Assembly (NCBI GenBank): GCA_040754425.1
Contig: JBFMCR010000012.1
Coordinates: 1 to 64,000, forward strand
Direction of reading: 5' to 3'
From: UBA6918 sp040754425
GTDB taxonomy: Bacteria > Pseudomonadota > Gammaproteobacteria > Burkholderiales > Thiobacillaceae
Length of the DNA stretch: 64,000 nucleotides
Each line of letters starts with the position of its first letter. Position 1 is the first letter of the stretch. The position numbers and the translations under genes are program-made. The notes below the pieces were generated by a model, which made no database searches, was not told the DNA's origin, and saw nothing but the letters and a program-made list of their open reading frames with translations. Positions 7,280 through 16,684 of this stretch are shown here, piece after piece.

Positions 7280-8742
7280 TCCTGATCCTCCGCGTCGAAC
7301 AACCGGTTGGCCTCCTGCGGCCCCCAGCTGCCCGCCGGATAGGTATGGATGAATTCGCGCTCCTGCGCCCAATACTTGAGGATGGGGTCGACCACGCGCC
7401 AGGCCCATTCCACTTCGTCGAAGCGGATGAACAGGGTGCGGTCGCCCTCGATCACGTCGAGCAGCAGCGCCTCGTAGGCATCGAGCACGCGCTCGTGCAG
7501 TGAACGAAAGCCCGCGTGCAGTTGCAGCAGGCGCGTGTTCATGTCCAGGCCCGGCTGCTTGACATGCAGTTCCATGTGCATGGATTCCTGCGGCTGGATG
7601 GAAAGCAGAATCCAGTTGGGCTCCAGCGTCTCCAGCGGGGTCTCGCGGAACAGCTGCTGCGGTGGGTGCCGCAGGCGCAACGCAATCATCGACTGTTGCG
7701 CCTTCAGGCGCTTGCCGGTGCGCAGGTAGAATGGCACGCCGCGCCAGCGCCAGTTGTCGATGTAGAACTTGGCGGCGACGAAGGTCTCGGTGGTGGAATC
7801 CCTTTCCACCCCGGCTTCCTGCGCGTAGCCAGGCACCTGCTGTCCCTGAATGTTGCCCGGCCCGTACTGGGCGCGGAAGGCATGGGCGTGCACGGCCCGC
7901 CGCGGGATCGGACGGATGGAGCGCAGCACCTTGACCTTCTCGTCGCGCAGGGCATCCGGTTCGAGCGCAGGCGGCGGCTCCATCGCCACCAGGGTCAAAA
8001 GCTGCATCATGTGGTTCTGCAGCATGTCCCTGAGCGCGCCGGCGCGATCGTAATAATCCGCACGGCCCCCGATACCGATGGATTCGGCCACCGTGATCTG
8101 CACGTGATCGATGAAGTTGCGGTTCCACAGGGGTTCGATCAGGGTATTGGCGAAGCGGAACACCAATAAATTCTGCACCGTTTCCTTGCCCTGGTAGTGG
8201 TCGATGCGGAAGATCTGCTCCTCGTTGAAGCTCTTGTGCAGCATCTGGTTCAGCATCTGCGCCGACTCCAGATCCTCGCCGAAGGGTTTTTCCACCACGA
8301 TGCGATGGAAACCGCGCGGCTTGTTGAGGCCGGCGTCATCCAGGTTCCGGATCACGGCGGGAAATTCCGCCGGCTTGATCGCGAGATAGAACACCACGTT
8401 GGAGCAGGCGCCCATGCGCGGGCGCGCCAGCGCCTCCAGCAGCCGCGCATAGGCTGCCGGGTCCTGGAACTCGCCCTTCACATAGCTGAAGCGCGACAAA
8501 AAATGCTCGCAGGTGGCCTCGGGGCATTGTTCGCTGATGCGCTCGCGCAGCACTTCACGCAAATGCGTGCGCCATTCGGCATCGCTCCAGTCGCGGCGCG
8601 AGAAGGCGATGATGGAAAGATGCTCGGGCAGGCGTCCTGCCTGTTCCAGGTGGAACAGCGCCGGGATCAGTTTCTGGCTGGCGAGGTTGCCGGTCGCACC
8701 GAATATGACCAGCGCACAGGGGGTGTCGAGGGCGTCGCTCAT
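7261..8742 (-). CDS. zwf: Glucose-6-phosphate 1-dehydrogenase
   Basis: The 493-residue enzyme oxidises glucose 6-phosphate to 6-phosphogluconolactone with NAD(P)+. The nucleotide-binding motif GATGNLASQKL is near the N-terminus, the conserved active-site motif is RIDHYQGKETVQN, and the catalytic lysine is in EKPFGEDL. The start ATG at 8742 overlaps the gnd stop (ATGA). With gnd it provides the oxidative pentose phosphate steps; the window shows no pgl or edd/eda. Confidence 0.97.
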   Translation of the reverse strand: MSDALDTPCALVIFGATGNLASQKLIPALFHLEQAGRLPEHLSIIAFSRRDWSDAEWRTHLREVLRERISEQCPEATCEHFLSRFSYVKGEFQDPAAYARLLEALARPRMGACSNVVFYLAIKPAEFPAVIRNLDDAGLNKPRGFHRIVVEKPFGEDLESAQMLNQMLHKSFNEEQIFRIDHYQGKETVQNLLVFRFANTLIEPLWNRNFIDHVQITVAESIGIGGRADYYDRAGALRDMLQNHMMQLLTLVAMEPPPALEPDALRDEKVKVLRSIRPIPRRAVHAHAFRAQYGPGNIQGQQVPGYAQEAGVERDSTTETFVAAKFYIDNWRWRGVPFYLRTGKRLKAQQSMIALRLRHPPQQLFRETPLETLEPNWILLSIQPQESMHMELHVKQPGLDMNTRLLQLHAGFRSLHERVLDAYEALLLDVIEGDRTLFIRFDEVEWAWRVVDPILKYWAQEREFIHTYPAGSWGPQEANRLFDAEDQEWRNSL

Positions 8743-9656
8743 TTGGCGGGTTCTACCTTGTGGCCGCCGAAGGCGTTGCGCATCATGGCCAAAAGCTTGG
8801 CCGGGTAGTCGTTGCTGCCCTGGCTGGCGTAGCGCATCATCAGCGCAAGCGACATCACCGGCGCCGGCACCTTCTGGTTGATGGCTTCCAGGGCGGTCCA
8901 ACGGCCTTCGCCGGAATCGGCGACATAGGGCTGGATGGCGTCGAGGTCCTGGTCCTGCTTCAGCACCTCGGCCGTGAGGTCCAAAAGCCAGGAACGCACC
9001 ACGCTGCCGTGGCGCCAGGCTTCGGACACTTCGGCGAGGTCGAAATCGAATTCCTGCTTGGATTTCATCAGCGCCAGGCCCTCGGCTAGCGCCTGCATCA
9101 TGCCGTATTCGATGCCGTTGTGGATCATCTTGGCAAAATGCCCCGAGCCCGCCGGTCCGCAATGCACCCAGCCGCGGTCGGCGCCTGGCGCCAGCGCCTC
9201 GATGAGGGGCCTCAAGCGCGCCACCGATTGGGGCGCGCCGCCCAGCATCAGTGCATAGCCGTTTTCCAGCCCCCATACCCCGCCGGACACGCCGGCATCG
9301 ACGAACTCAACGCCCTTGGCCGCCAGATCCTCGGCATGGCGCATGCTGTCCTGGTAATAGGCGTTGGCGCCGTCGACCACGAGGTCGCCCGCGGACAGCA
9401 GGCCGGAAAGTGCCTGCAGCGCGGTTTCCGTGGCCTCGCCCGCCGGCAGCATGAGCCACACGATGCGCGGCGACGGCAGGCTGGCGAGCAACTCTTCGTA
9501 GCTTTCGACCGCGCGCAGATTGCCCTCTTCAGCCGCCAGTTGGCGCGCCACCTCGGCGGTGCGGTTGCAGACCGCAAGCTTCAGCCCCGCGCGCGAAAGC
9601 CGCCGCGCCATGTTGGCGCCCATGCGCCCCAGCCCGATCAATCCGAATTCCTGCAT
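8739..9656 (-). CDS. gnd: 6-phosphogluconate dehydrogenase (short, decarboxylating type)
   Basis: The 305-residue protein has the Rossmann motif GLIGLGRMGANMARRL, the substrate motif DAGVSGGVWGLENGYALMLGG and the catalytic GSGHFAKMIHNGIEYGMMQ. The length matches the short, often NAD-preferring GndA class rather than the 470-residue enteric enzyme. It converts 6-phosphogluconate to ribulose 5-phosphate. It overlaps zwf by 4 bases and is first in the zwf-DUF255 transcription unit, divergent from glgA. Confidence 0.94.
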   Translation of the reverse strand: MQEFGLIGLGRMGANMARRLSRAGLKLAVCNRTAEVARQLAAEEGNLRAVESYEELLASLPSPRIVWLMLPAGEATETALQALSGLLSAGDLVVDGANAYYQDSMRHAEDLAAKGVEFVDAGVSGGVWGLENGYALMLGGAPQSVARLRPLIEALAPGADRGWVHCGPAGSGHFAKMIHNGIEYGMMQALAEGLALMKSKQEFDFDLAEVSEAWRHGSVVRSWLLDLTAEVLKQDQDLDAIQPYVADSGEGRWTALEAINQKVPAPVMSLALMMRYASQGSNDYPAKLLAMMRNAFGGHKVEPAK

Positions 9657-9682
9657 GTGCGTCTCCTTTGCCTGTTAAGCAT

Positions 9683-9733
9683 AGCGCAGCGACGCTGCGC
9701 ACATTCAGCACAGCGCAGCGACGCTGCGCACAT
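9683..9733. repeat. Two tandem palindromes (REP-like) between gnd and glgA
   Basis: The unit AGCGCAGCGACGCTGCGCAC occurs twice (hairpins GCGCAGC-GAC-GCTGCGC at 9684-9700 and 9713-9729) and a degenerate third follows near 9740. The units lie in the divergent gnd/glgA intergenic region, so they would be in the 5' part of one or both transcripts. They look like a REP-type element rather than a terminator, as no T run follows. Confidence 0.7.
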
Positions 9734-9846
9734 CAGCATAGCCCAGCCATGTTGCGCCCAGCGCATTTCAAGCAAAAAACGGGCTTGCCTACAATGAAAC
9801 CTTCGGCCGTTATACTTGGCTTTTCCATTCCTTCCTTTCGCGATCC

Positions 9847-11295
9847 ATGAAAGTCCTGTTCAGCACTTCCGAAGCACATCCGCTCGCCAAAACCGGTGGA
9901 CTCGCCGACGTCAGCGGCGCGCTGCCGGCCGCGCTGCGTACGCTCAAGGTGGATGCACGCGTACTGATGCCGGGCTACCCTGCCGCACTGGAAAAGACCA
10001 GGAAACTCGCGCGCCTGTTCCATCTCGAACTGCCGGGGCACGGTGAAATTGCATTGCTGCAAGGGATGTTCCCCGACAGCGGCGTGCCGGTGTATCTCAT
10101 CGAGCACCCCGGCTACTTCGCGCGCGAAGGACTGTACCAGGACAAGTCCGGACAGGACTGGCCGGACAATGCCATGCGCTTCGGCCTGCTGTCGCAGCTC
10201 GCGGCCTGGCTCGCCGGCCCGCAAAGCCCGCTGGATTTCCGTCCCGACATACTGCACTGCAATGACTGGCAGACGGGTCTTGCCCCGGCCTACCTGCATT
10301 TTCATCAGCCCCGGCCCACGCCAAGCGTCTTCACCATTCACAACCTTGCCTACCAGGGGGTGTTCCCGCCCGAGGTACTGAATGCGCTTGGGCTGCCGCC
10401 GGAAAGCTTTTCCATCAACGGCGTCGAATACTACGGCAGGCTGTCCTTTCTCAAGGCCGGACTGTTCTATGCCAGCCACCTCACCACGGTCAGCCCGAAC
10501 TATGCCCGCGAAATCCAGACCGAGGCCTTCGGCATGGGTATGCAGGGCCTGCTCGCGAGCCGCAGCCACGATCTGACCGGCATCCTCAACGGCATTGACA
10601 CCCGCGAATGGAATCCCCTGAGCGACCCCTACTTGCCGTCACACTATGGCGCAGCGAACTTCAACGGCAAGGCCGCCAACAAGCGCGCGCTACGCAGCGA
10701 GCTCGGCCTGCGGCAACTGGCGAAAACACCGCTCTTGGGCATGGTATCCAGACTTACCCACCAAAAGGGCACCGACGTCGTGCTCGATGCAGCGCCGAGG
10801 CTGCTGGAACTGGGGGTGCAATTCGCCGTGCTGGGCGGCGGAGAGGCGGAGCTGGAGGCAGGCTGGCGCAGGCTTGCCGCCATGCATCCGGATCGTGTCG
10901 CCGTCAGCATCGGCTACGACGAAAGCCTTGCCCACCGCATCGAGGCAGGCGCCGACATTTTTCTCATGCCTTCGCGCTTCGAGCCCTGCGGCCTCAACCA
11001 GATGTACAGCCAGCGTTATGGCACCCCGCCGCTGGTGCACAAGGTCGGCGGCCTCGCCGACACGGTCACGCATGCCAGCGCGGAAAACCTGGCCGATGGC
11101 ACGGCCACGGGCTTCGTCATCGAGCGCCTTGACGTCGATACCCTGATCGCCAGCCTGCGCGATGCCATCGCGCTTTACCACAACCGCCCGCTCTGGAAAA
11201 AACTCATGCAAAACGGCATGAAGCGCGACTTCGCATGGAGCGCAAGCGCACAGCAATACCTTGGCGTCTACGAAAAAATACTTTCCGCGAAATAA
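9847..11295 (+). CDS. glgA: Glycogen synthase (ADP-glucose)
   Basis: The 482-residue GT5-family glycosyltransferase extends alpha-1,4-glucan from ADP-glucose. The N-terminal KTGGLADV motif binds ADP-glucose; other family signatures are HCNDWQTGLAP, HNLAYQG, MVSRLTHQKG and PSRFEPCGLNQMYSQRYG. It is complete. No other glg genes are adjacent; recJ begins 3 bases after its stop on the same strand. Confidence 0.96.
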   Translation: MKVLFSTSEAHPLAKTGGLADVSGALPAALRTLKVDARVLMPGYPAALEKTRKLARLFHLELPGHGEIALLQGMFPDSGVPVYLIEHPGYFAREGLYQDKSGQDWPDNAMRFGLLSQLAAWLAGPQSPLDFRPDILHCNDWQTGLAPAYLHFHQPRPTPSVFTIHNLAYQGVFPPEVLNALGLPPESFSINGVEYYGRLSFLKAGLFYASHLTTVSPNYAREIQTEAFGMGMQGLLASRSHDLTGILNGIDTREWNPLSDPYLPSHYGAANFNGKAANKRALRSELGLRQLAKTPLLGMVSRLTHQKGTDVVLDAAPRLLELGVQFAVLGGGEAELEAGWRRLAAMHPDRVAVSIGYDESLAHRIEAGADIFLMPSRFEPCGLNQMYSQRYGTPPLVHKVGGLADTVTHASAENLADGTATGFVIERLDVDTLIASLRDAIALYHNRPLWKKLMQNGMKRDFAWSASAQQYLGVYEKILSAK

Positions 11296-11298
11296 GCC

Positions 11299-12993
11299 GT
11301 GCCCAGAATTCTCCAACGCGAAATCGACGACCACGCCTACCGGAGCCTTGCCGGCGCGGGCGTTCCGCCGCTGCTCTCGCGCCTGTACGCCGCGCGCAAG
11401 GTGGGCAACGCCGCCGAACTGCAAACCAGGCTCACCGGCCTGCTGCCCTTCGAGTCGATGAAGGGAATCCGCGAGATGGCCGCCGAGATGGCCGATGGCA
11501 TCGAGGCCGGCGCGCGCTTTCTCATCGTCGCCGACTACGACGCCGACGGCGCCACCGCCTGCGCAGTCGGCGTGCAGGGTATGCGCATGTTCGGGGCCGA
11601 TGTCGATTATCTCGTGCCCAACCGCGCCGTGCATGGCTACGGGCTCTCGCCCGCCATCGTCGAGGAGGCCGCGCGCCTGGAGCCCGATGCGCTCATCACC
11701 GTGGACAACGGCATCGCCGCCATCGACGGTGTGAATGCCGCCAACGAACTGGGCATCCCGGTCTACGTCACCGACCATCACCTGCCGGGCGACGTGCTTC
11801 CCGAAGCCGCCGGCATCGTCAATCCCAACCAGCCGGGCTGCGCCTTCCCGAGCAAGAATCTGGCGGGCGTGGGCGTCATGTTCTACGTGCTGCTCGCCCT
11901 GCGCGCCGAGCTGCGCAGGCGCGGCGCCTTCGACGGCAAGCCCGAGCCCGATCTGCGCGTGCTGCTCGACCATGTGGCGCTGGGCACGGTGGCCGACGTG
12001 GTCAAGCTCGACGCCAACAACCGCATACTCGTCAGCCAGGGCCTGCAGCGCATCCGCGCCGGGCTGGCTTCGCCCGGCATCCAGGCGCTGATGCAGGTGG
12101 CCGGACGTCGCCCGGAAAAGGCCGGCGTGTTCGACCTCGGCTTCATGCTGGGCCCGCGCCTCAATGCGGCCGGGCGCTTGGAAGACATGCGCCTTGGCAT
12201 CGAATGCCTGCTCGCGCCCGGTCTAGACGCCGCTCTGCCGCTGGCGGAGCGGCTCGATGACATCAACCGCTCGCGCAAGGACATCGAATCCGACATGAAG
12301 GAACAGGCGCTGGCGCTGCTGGAAGAGGTCGATTGCGCCGGCAGGCACGGTCTTGCCGTCTACCATGCCGAATGGCATGCCGGCGTGATCGGCATCCTCG
12401 CCTCGCGTCTGAAGGAAAAATACCACCGGCCGGTGTTCGCCTTCGCCCCCGGCGACAACGGCGAGCTCAAGGGTTCGGGCCGCTCCATTCCCGCCCTGCA
12501 CCTGCGCGATGCGCTCGACTGGATCGACCGCAAACACCCCGGCCTCATCCTCAAGTTCGGCGGCCATGCCATGGCGGCCGGGCTGTCCATCCGCGAAGAA
12601 CGCTTTGACGAGTTCCGGCAGGCTTTCGAAGAACTCGCGCGCGCATGGCTGTCGCCCGCCGATCTGGAAGAGGTCATCGAGACCGACGGCGAATTGTCGC
12701 CCGGCGAACTGGACTTCGATGTAGTGAGAACCCTGGAGAATGCCGTATGGGGCCAGGGCTTCCCCGCGCCGCTGTTCCAGGGCGAGTTTTCCGTGATTGG
12801 CCAGCGCGTGGTGGGCGAAAAGCATCTGAAGCTGGATGTGGCCATGCAAAACACCCGCTTCGAGGCCATGGCCTTCTTCCACAACGACCCGCTTCCCGAG
12901 CGCTTTATGGGCGTGTATGCGCCCATGCTGAACGAATTCAATGGCCGGCTTTCAATCCAGTTGAAGCTGCGGTACTGGGAATCCCTGCAATGA
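11299..12993 (+). CDS. recJ: Single-strand-specific 5'-3' exonuclease RecJ
   Basis: The 564-residue DHH-family nuclease has the metal-binding motifs VADYDADGATA (D79, D81, D83) and TDHHLPG, the DHHA1 motif KFGGHAMAAGLSI, and the C-terminal OB-like region. It acts in recombination repair and mismatch repair. The start is a GTG at 11299, three bases after glgA. Its TGA overlaps the ATG of the next gene. Confidence 0.96.
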   Translation: MPRILQREIDDHAYRSLAGAGVPPLLSRLYAARKVGNAAELQTRLTGLLPFESMKGIREMAAEMADGIEAGARFLIVADYDADGATACAVGVQGMRMFGADVDYLVPNRAVHGYGLSPAIVEEAARLEPDALITVDNGIAAIDGVNAANELGIPVYVTDHHLPGDVLPEAAGIVNPNQPGCAFPSKNLAGVGVMFYVLLALRAELRRRGAFDGKPEPDLRVLLDHVALGTVADVVKLDANNRILVSQGLQRIRAGLASPGIQALMQVAGRRPEKAGVFDLGFMLGPRLNAAGRLEDMRLGIECLLAPGLDAALPLAERLDDINRSRKDIESDMKEQALALLEEVDCAGRHGLAVYHAEWHAGVIGILASRLKEKYHRPVFAFAPGDNGELKGSGRSIPALHLRDALDWIDRKHPGLILKFGGHAMAAGLSIREERFDEFRQAFEELARAWLSPADLEEVIETDGELSPGELDFDVVRTLENAVWGQGFPAPLFQGEFSVIGQRVVGEKHLKLDVAMQNTRFEAMAFFHNDPLPERFMGVYAPMLNEFNGRLSIQLKLRYWESLQ

Positions 12994-14255
12994 TTGCCGA
13001 TTTCCTGCCCGACGAACTCGAATTCCTGCCGCGCTATGTGGCGGCGCTGGCCATCGGCCTCCTGATGGGACTGGAGCGCGAACGCAACCCCGCCGCCAAG
13101 GCGGGCCTGCGCACCTTCGCCCTCACTGCGCTGTTCGGCGTGCTGGCCTCGCATCTTGCCGACAGGACCGACACCGCCTGGCTCATCGTCGCCGGTCTGC
13201 TGCTCACGGGCAGCATGATCATCGCCGCCTACCTGCGCCAGCCGGTGGAAAGCGGCGACCCCGGTACCACGACGGTGAGCGCCGTGCTCATCTGCTATGG
13301 CCTGGGCGTGCTGTGCTGGCTGGACGAGCTGCAGCTCGCCGCCATGCTCGGCATCGGTTCCACCGTGCTTTTGTATTTCAAGGCCGAGCTGCGCGGCATC
13401 AGCCAGACCCTCACGCGCCGCGATCTGATTTCGATTTTGCAGTTCGCCGTGCTCTCGCTCATCGTGCTGCCGCTTTTGCCCAACCAGGGCTTCGGACCCT
13501 ACGGCGTGCTCAACCCGCACCAGATCTGGTGGATGGTGGTACTGATCTCCGGCATCAGCCTGGCCGGCTACGCTGCGCTGCGCATCGTAGGGCAGAGTCG
13601 CGGCACCATTCTCATCGGGCTGCTGGGCGGTCTGGTGTCGAGCACGGCCACAACGCTGACGTTTTCCCGTAACGCGCGCGATAACGATTCCATGACCCGG
13701 CTTGCAATCGTCGTCATCGTGCTGGCCAATCTCATGGTGCTGGTACGCCTGGCCGTCGTGGTCGGCGTCCTCTCCGGGGCAATGTTCGCGATTCTGGCAC
13801 CCATCCTGGCCGTCGGCCTGATTACCGGCGCACTCGCGGCATGGTATGGCCTGCACAAGCTCAAGCCTACGGGCGCTGCCCCGGAACTCGTGCTCTCCAA
13901 CCCCACGGAAATTCGTGCAGCAGTGACATTCGGTCTGCTTTACGCCGTGGTGCTGCTGGCCTCGGCATGGCTTTCCGACATGGCCGGCCCGCGCGGGCTG
14001 TATGCCGTGGCTGCCGCATCCGGGCTGACTGACGTCGATGCCATCACCCTTTCCACGCTGCGGCTGCTCAACCTGCAGAACATCACCGTTGACCAGGCTG
14101 TTCTTGCGATCCTGTTCGCCTTCTTTTCCAACCTCGTCTTCAAGTTCGGACTGGTCTGGAGCATCGGCGGCTGGCCCATGGCGCGCCACGTCCTCGCCGG
14201 TATGGGCGCGACGGCCGGCGGCCTGGCGCTCGGCTGGCTGCTGATGGCAGTATGA
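12990..14255 (+). CDS. MgtC/SapB and DUF4010 membrane protein
   Basis: The 421-residue polytopic membrane protein has an MgtC/SapB-like N-terminal part (ALAIGLLMGLERERNP, TFALTALFG) and a DUF4010 C-terminal part (GLLGGLVSSTATTLTFSR, GLYAVAAASGLTDVDAITLS). The sequence predicts 10 or more helices. Substrate and role are unknown; MgtC-like proteins are tied to magnesium or phosphate homeostasis in some pathogens. The ATG at 12990 overlaps the recJ stop, so the genes are probably coupled. Confidence 0.85.
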   Translation: MIADFLPDELEFLPRYVAALAIGLLMGLERERNPAAKAGLRTFALTALFGVLASHLADRTDTAWLIVAGLLLTGSMIIAAYLRQPVESGDPGTTTVSAVLICYGLGVLCWLDELQLAAMLGIGSTVLLYFKAELRGISQTLTRRDLISILQFAVLSLIVLPLLPNQGFGPYGVLNPHQIWWMVVLISGISLAGYAALRIVGQSRGTILIGLLGGLVSSTATTLTFSRNARDNDSMTRLAIVVIVLANLMVLVRLAVVVGVLSGAMFAILAPILAVGLITGALAAWYGLHKLKPTGAAPELVLSNPTEIRAAVTFGLLYAVVLLASAWLSDMAGPRGLYAVAAASGLTDVDAITLSTLRLLNLQNITVDQAVLAILFAFFSNLVFKFGLVWSIGGWPMARHVLAGMGATAGGLALGWLLMAV

Positions 14256-14258
14256 ACG

Positions 14259-14264
14259 TATAAT
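14259..14264 (+). promoter_or_regulatory. Probable -10 box for prfB
   Basis: TATAAT lies 26 bases before the prfB ATG, just after the preceding gene stops. No convincing -35 is seen. If used, this promoter would drive prfB and everything coupled to it up to lysS. Confidence 0.4.
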
Positions 14265-14290
14265 CCGGGGTTTTCCGGATTTATCGCACC

Positions 14291-15395
14291 ATGGAAGCAG
14301 AAGTTCTCAACCAACTCGAAGGGAAGCTGGCCGACCTCGCCGACCGCGCGCGCTCCCTGAGGGGGTATCTTTGACTACGACGCGAAAAAAGCGCGCCTGG
14401 AAGAAGTCGTAAAACTCGCCGAAGACCCCAGCCTGTGGGACGACCCCAGAAAGGCGCAGGACATCGGGCGCGAGCGCAAAAGCCTCGAAGGCGTGGTCCT
14501 CGCCCTCGACCGAATCGAGCGGCAGCTGTCCGACGCCGGCGAGCTGTTCGAAATGGCCCGCGCCGAAAACGACGAGGACACACTCAACGCAGTCATCGGC
14601 GACGCCGACACCATCGAGGCGGAAGTGGAAGAACTGGAATTCCGCCGCATGTTCTCCAACCCGGCCGACCCCAACAACTGCTTCATCGACATCCAGGCCG
14701 GCGCCGGCGGCACCGAGGCCTGCGACTGGGCCGCGATGCTGCTGCGCCAGTACCTGAAATACGCCGAGCGCAAGGGCTTCAAGGCAGAGGTGCTGGAGGA
14801 GACCGAAGGCGACGTGGCCGGCATCCGCTCCGCCACCATCAAGGTCGAGGGCGAATACGCCTACGGCTACCTGCGCACCGAGACCGGCGTGCACCGCCTG
14901 GTCAGGAAGTCGCCGTTCGACTCCGCGGGCGGGCGCCACACCAGCTTCGCCAGCGTGTTCGTGTACCCGGAAGTGGACGAGTCCTTCGAGATCGAGATCA
15001 ATCCGGCCGATTTGCGCATCGACACCTACCGCGCCTCCGGCGCCGGCGGCCAGCACATCAACAAGACCGACTCGGCGGTGCGCATCACGCATATCCCTAC
15101 CGGCATCGTGGTGCAGTGCCAGAACGACCGCTCGCAGCACCGCAACAAGGCCGAGGCCATGGCCATGCTGAAGTCGCGTTTGTACGAGGCGGAAATGCGC
15201 CGCCGCCAGGCCGAGCAGGAAAAGCTGGAAGCGGGCAAGTCGGACGTGGGCTGGGGCCACCAGATCCGTTCCTACGTGCTCGACCAGTCGCGCATCAAGG
15301 ATCTGCGCACCAATGTCGAAATTTCCAATACGCAAAAAGTGCTGGACGGCGATCTGGACGCCTTCATCGAAGCGAGCTTGAAACAGGGCGTGTGA
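14291..15395 (+). CDS. prfB: Peptide chain release factor 2, with programmed +1 frameshift
   Basis: RF2 recognises UGA and UAA and releases the peptide. The coding sequence is 14291-14371 joined to 14373-15395 (367 residues). The first 27 codons end at an in-frame UGA (14372-14374); a +1 shift at CTT|T continues the protein. After the shift the SPF codon-recognition tripeptide (RKSPFDSAGG) and the GGQ catalytic motif (ASGAGGQHINKTDSAV) are present. The stop is itself UGA and overlaps the start of the next gene (TGATG). Confidence 0.97.
14360..14374 (+). promoter_or_regulatory. RF2 autoregulatory frameshift site
   Basis: The classic element AGGGGGTATCTTTGA is present: an internal Shine-Dalgarno-like AGGGGG, a spacer, CTT, and the in-frame UGA. 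When RF2 is scarce, slow termination at UGA lets the ribosome slip +1 on CUU, restoring RF2 synthesis. Confidence 0.95.
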
Positions 15396-16669
15396 TGGAC
15401 GACGCCCGGGACGGGTTGGCACTCGGCGAATTTTTGGCGCCCGGCATCGACGCCGGCGATGTGCCTTCGCTCTTTCCGCTGCTCGCCGGGCGCGGGCTGA
15501 TCGGCGCGCTGATCGCACTGTTTCGCGGCGGCGAGGAAGAAGTGCTGGTGCGGCTGGCCGTCCTGCGCGAGATCGGCGCGCGGGCGCAGGCGCCGGAATG
15601 GACCCCGCGCGAACTGGAGACGCGGCTGGCCTTCCTCGACCCCGTCAAGCTCGACACCGTGCTCAAGCGCCTACGCGAGCACGATCTGCTGGTTTGGGAC
15701 GGGGAGCGCCGCGTCTACCAGCTGTCGCCCACCGGCCGCATGGTGCTCTCCGCCCTGTCCACACTGCTCGCCTTCTCCGGCGACGACGAAAGCGAACTGG
15801 GTTTTCTCGCCTCGCAGGTTGCCGCCGGCAACGCCACCGGCAAACTCTCCGCCGAGACACTGGCCCACCTGTCGGCGCGGCTGGCCGAACTGGAGGAAGG
15901 CTTCGCCCAGGCCATCGCCTCCGGCTCCGAGTTCCGCCTGCGCGCGGCGCAAAACAAGCTGGAATCGGTATGGCGCTGGATGGAGAAAGGCAACGAGATC
16001 ATCGCCGCCCTGTCCGAGGACGGTTTCAGTGACGACGCGAGCTGGCGCATGGCGCAGGACATCGGCAGCCGCCAGTCGCGCATCATGCGCATGTCCTCCG
16101 CCTTCCAGCGCGAACTGGCCGCCATCGCCCGCCAGCGCGTGCATCTCTCCGAAGGCGGTCTCACCTCGTCCGAACTCGCCGCCTGGCTGCGGGAGCAGAA
16201 CATCGACCGGCTCGCCGAACTCGCGGGCCGTGGCCCGGCCATCGCGCCTGAGCTTGCCTTCATCCTGCCCGACGTGATGATCGACGCCACCGAGGAATTC
16301 CTCGACCGAACCCGCGCCGAGCGCCGCGTGTCCACTCTGCCGCCGCCCGCCGACGTGCGGGAAACCACGGAGATTTCGCGCGAACCGCCGCCGCAACTGG
16401 GCCAGCTCACGCGCCTGCTGGCGGGCAGCACGCACGCCTTGCCGGTAGCCGACGCCGTGGTCGGCGAAAGCTTCAGCGCCGCCTCCTATCGTCTGTCGCT
16501 GCTGGCCTTCCTCGGCGAGGCCAACGTGGACCCGGAACTCGCGCCGCTGGCGCAACTGCCCTTCACCGTGCGCTGGGATGAAACCGCCGAAGCCCTGCTG
16601 CCGGTCGGACGCGGCGAAGTCGCGGCCATGACGCCGGGCAAACTCGAACCCCTCGACAAGGAAAGCTGA
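15395..16669 (+). CDS. Kleisin-like subunit of a Wadjet/MksBEF-like SMC system (JetA-like)
   Basis: The 424-residue protein has no enzymatic motif. A winged-helix-like segment lies near residues 70-125 (TPRELETRLAF...VLKRLREHDLLV), followed by long helical stretches, as in MukF/MksF/JetA kleisins. The assignment rests mainly on position: it is the first gene before a MukE-sized protein, an SMC ATPase and a Toprim protein, the order of Wadjet jetABCD. Its ATG shares bases with the prfB stop (TGATG at 15393-15397), so it is probably translated by ribosomes terminating on prfB. A DUF family (e.g. DUF3375, DUF2397) cannot be assigned by eye. Confidence 0.7.
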   Translation: MDDARDGLALGEFLAPGIDAGDVPSLFPLLAGRGLIGALIALFRGGEEEVLVRLAVLREIGARAQAPEWTPRELETRLAFLDPVKLDTVLKRLREHDLLVWDGERRVYQLSPTGRMVLSALSTLLAFSGDDESELGFLASQVAAGNATGKLSAETLAHLSARLAELEEGFAQAIASGSEFRLRAAQNKLESVWRWMEKGNEIIAALSEDGFSDDASWRMAQDIGSRQSRIMRMSSAFQRELAAIARQRVHLSEGGLTSSELAAWLREQNIDRLAELAGRGPAIAPELAFILPDVMIDATEEFLDRTRAERRVSTLPPPADVRETTEISREPPPQLGQLTRLLAGSTHALPVADAVVGESFSAASYRLSLLAFLGEANVDPELAPLAQLPFTVRWDETAEALLPVGRGEVAAMTPGKLEPLDKES

Positions 16670-16684
16670 CCAAGGAAAACCAAC

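Noticed and set aside
5421..9745. CRISPR array
   Set aside because: The repeats seen are heptamers or two hairpins without spacers of regular length; no cas gene is in the window.
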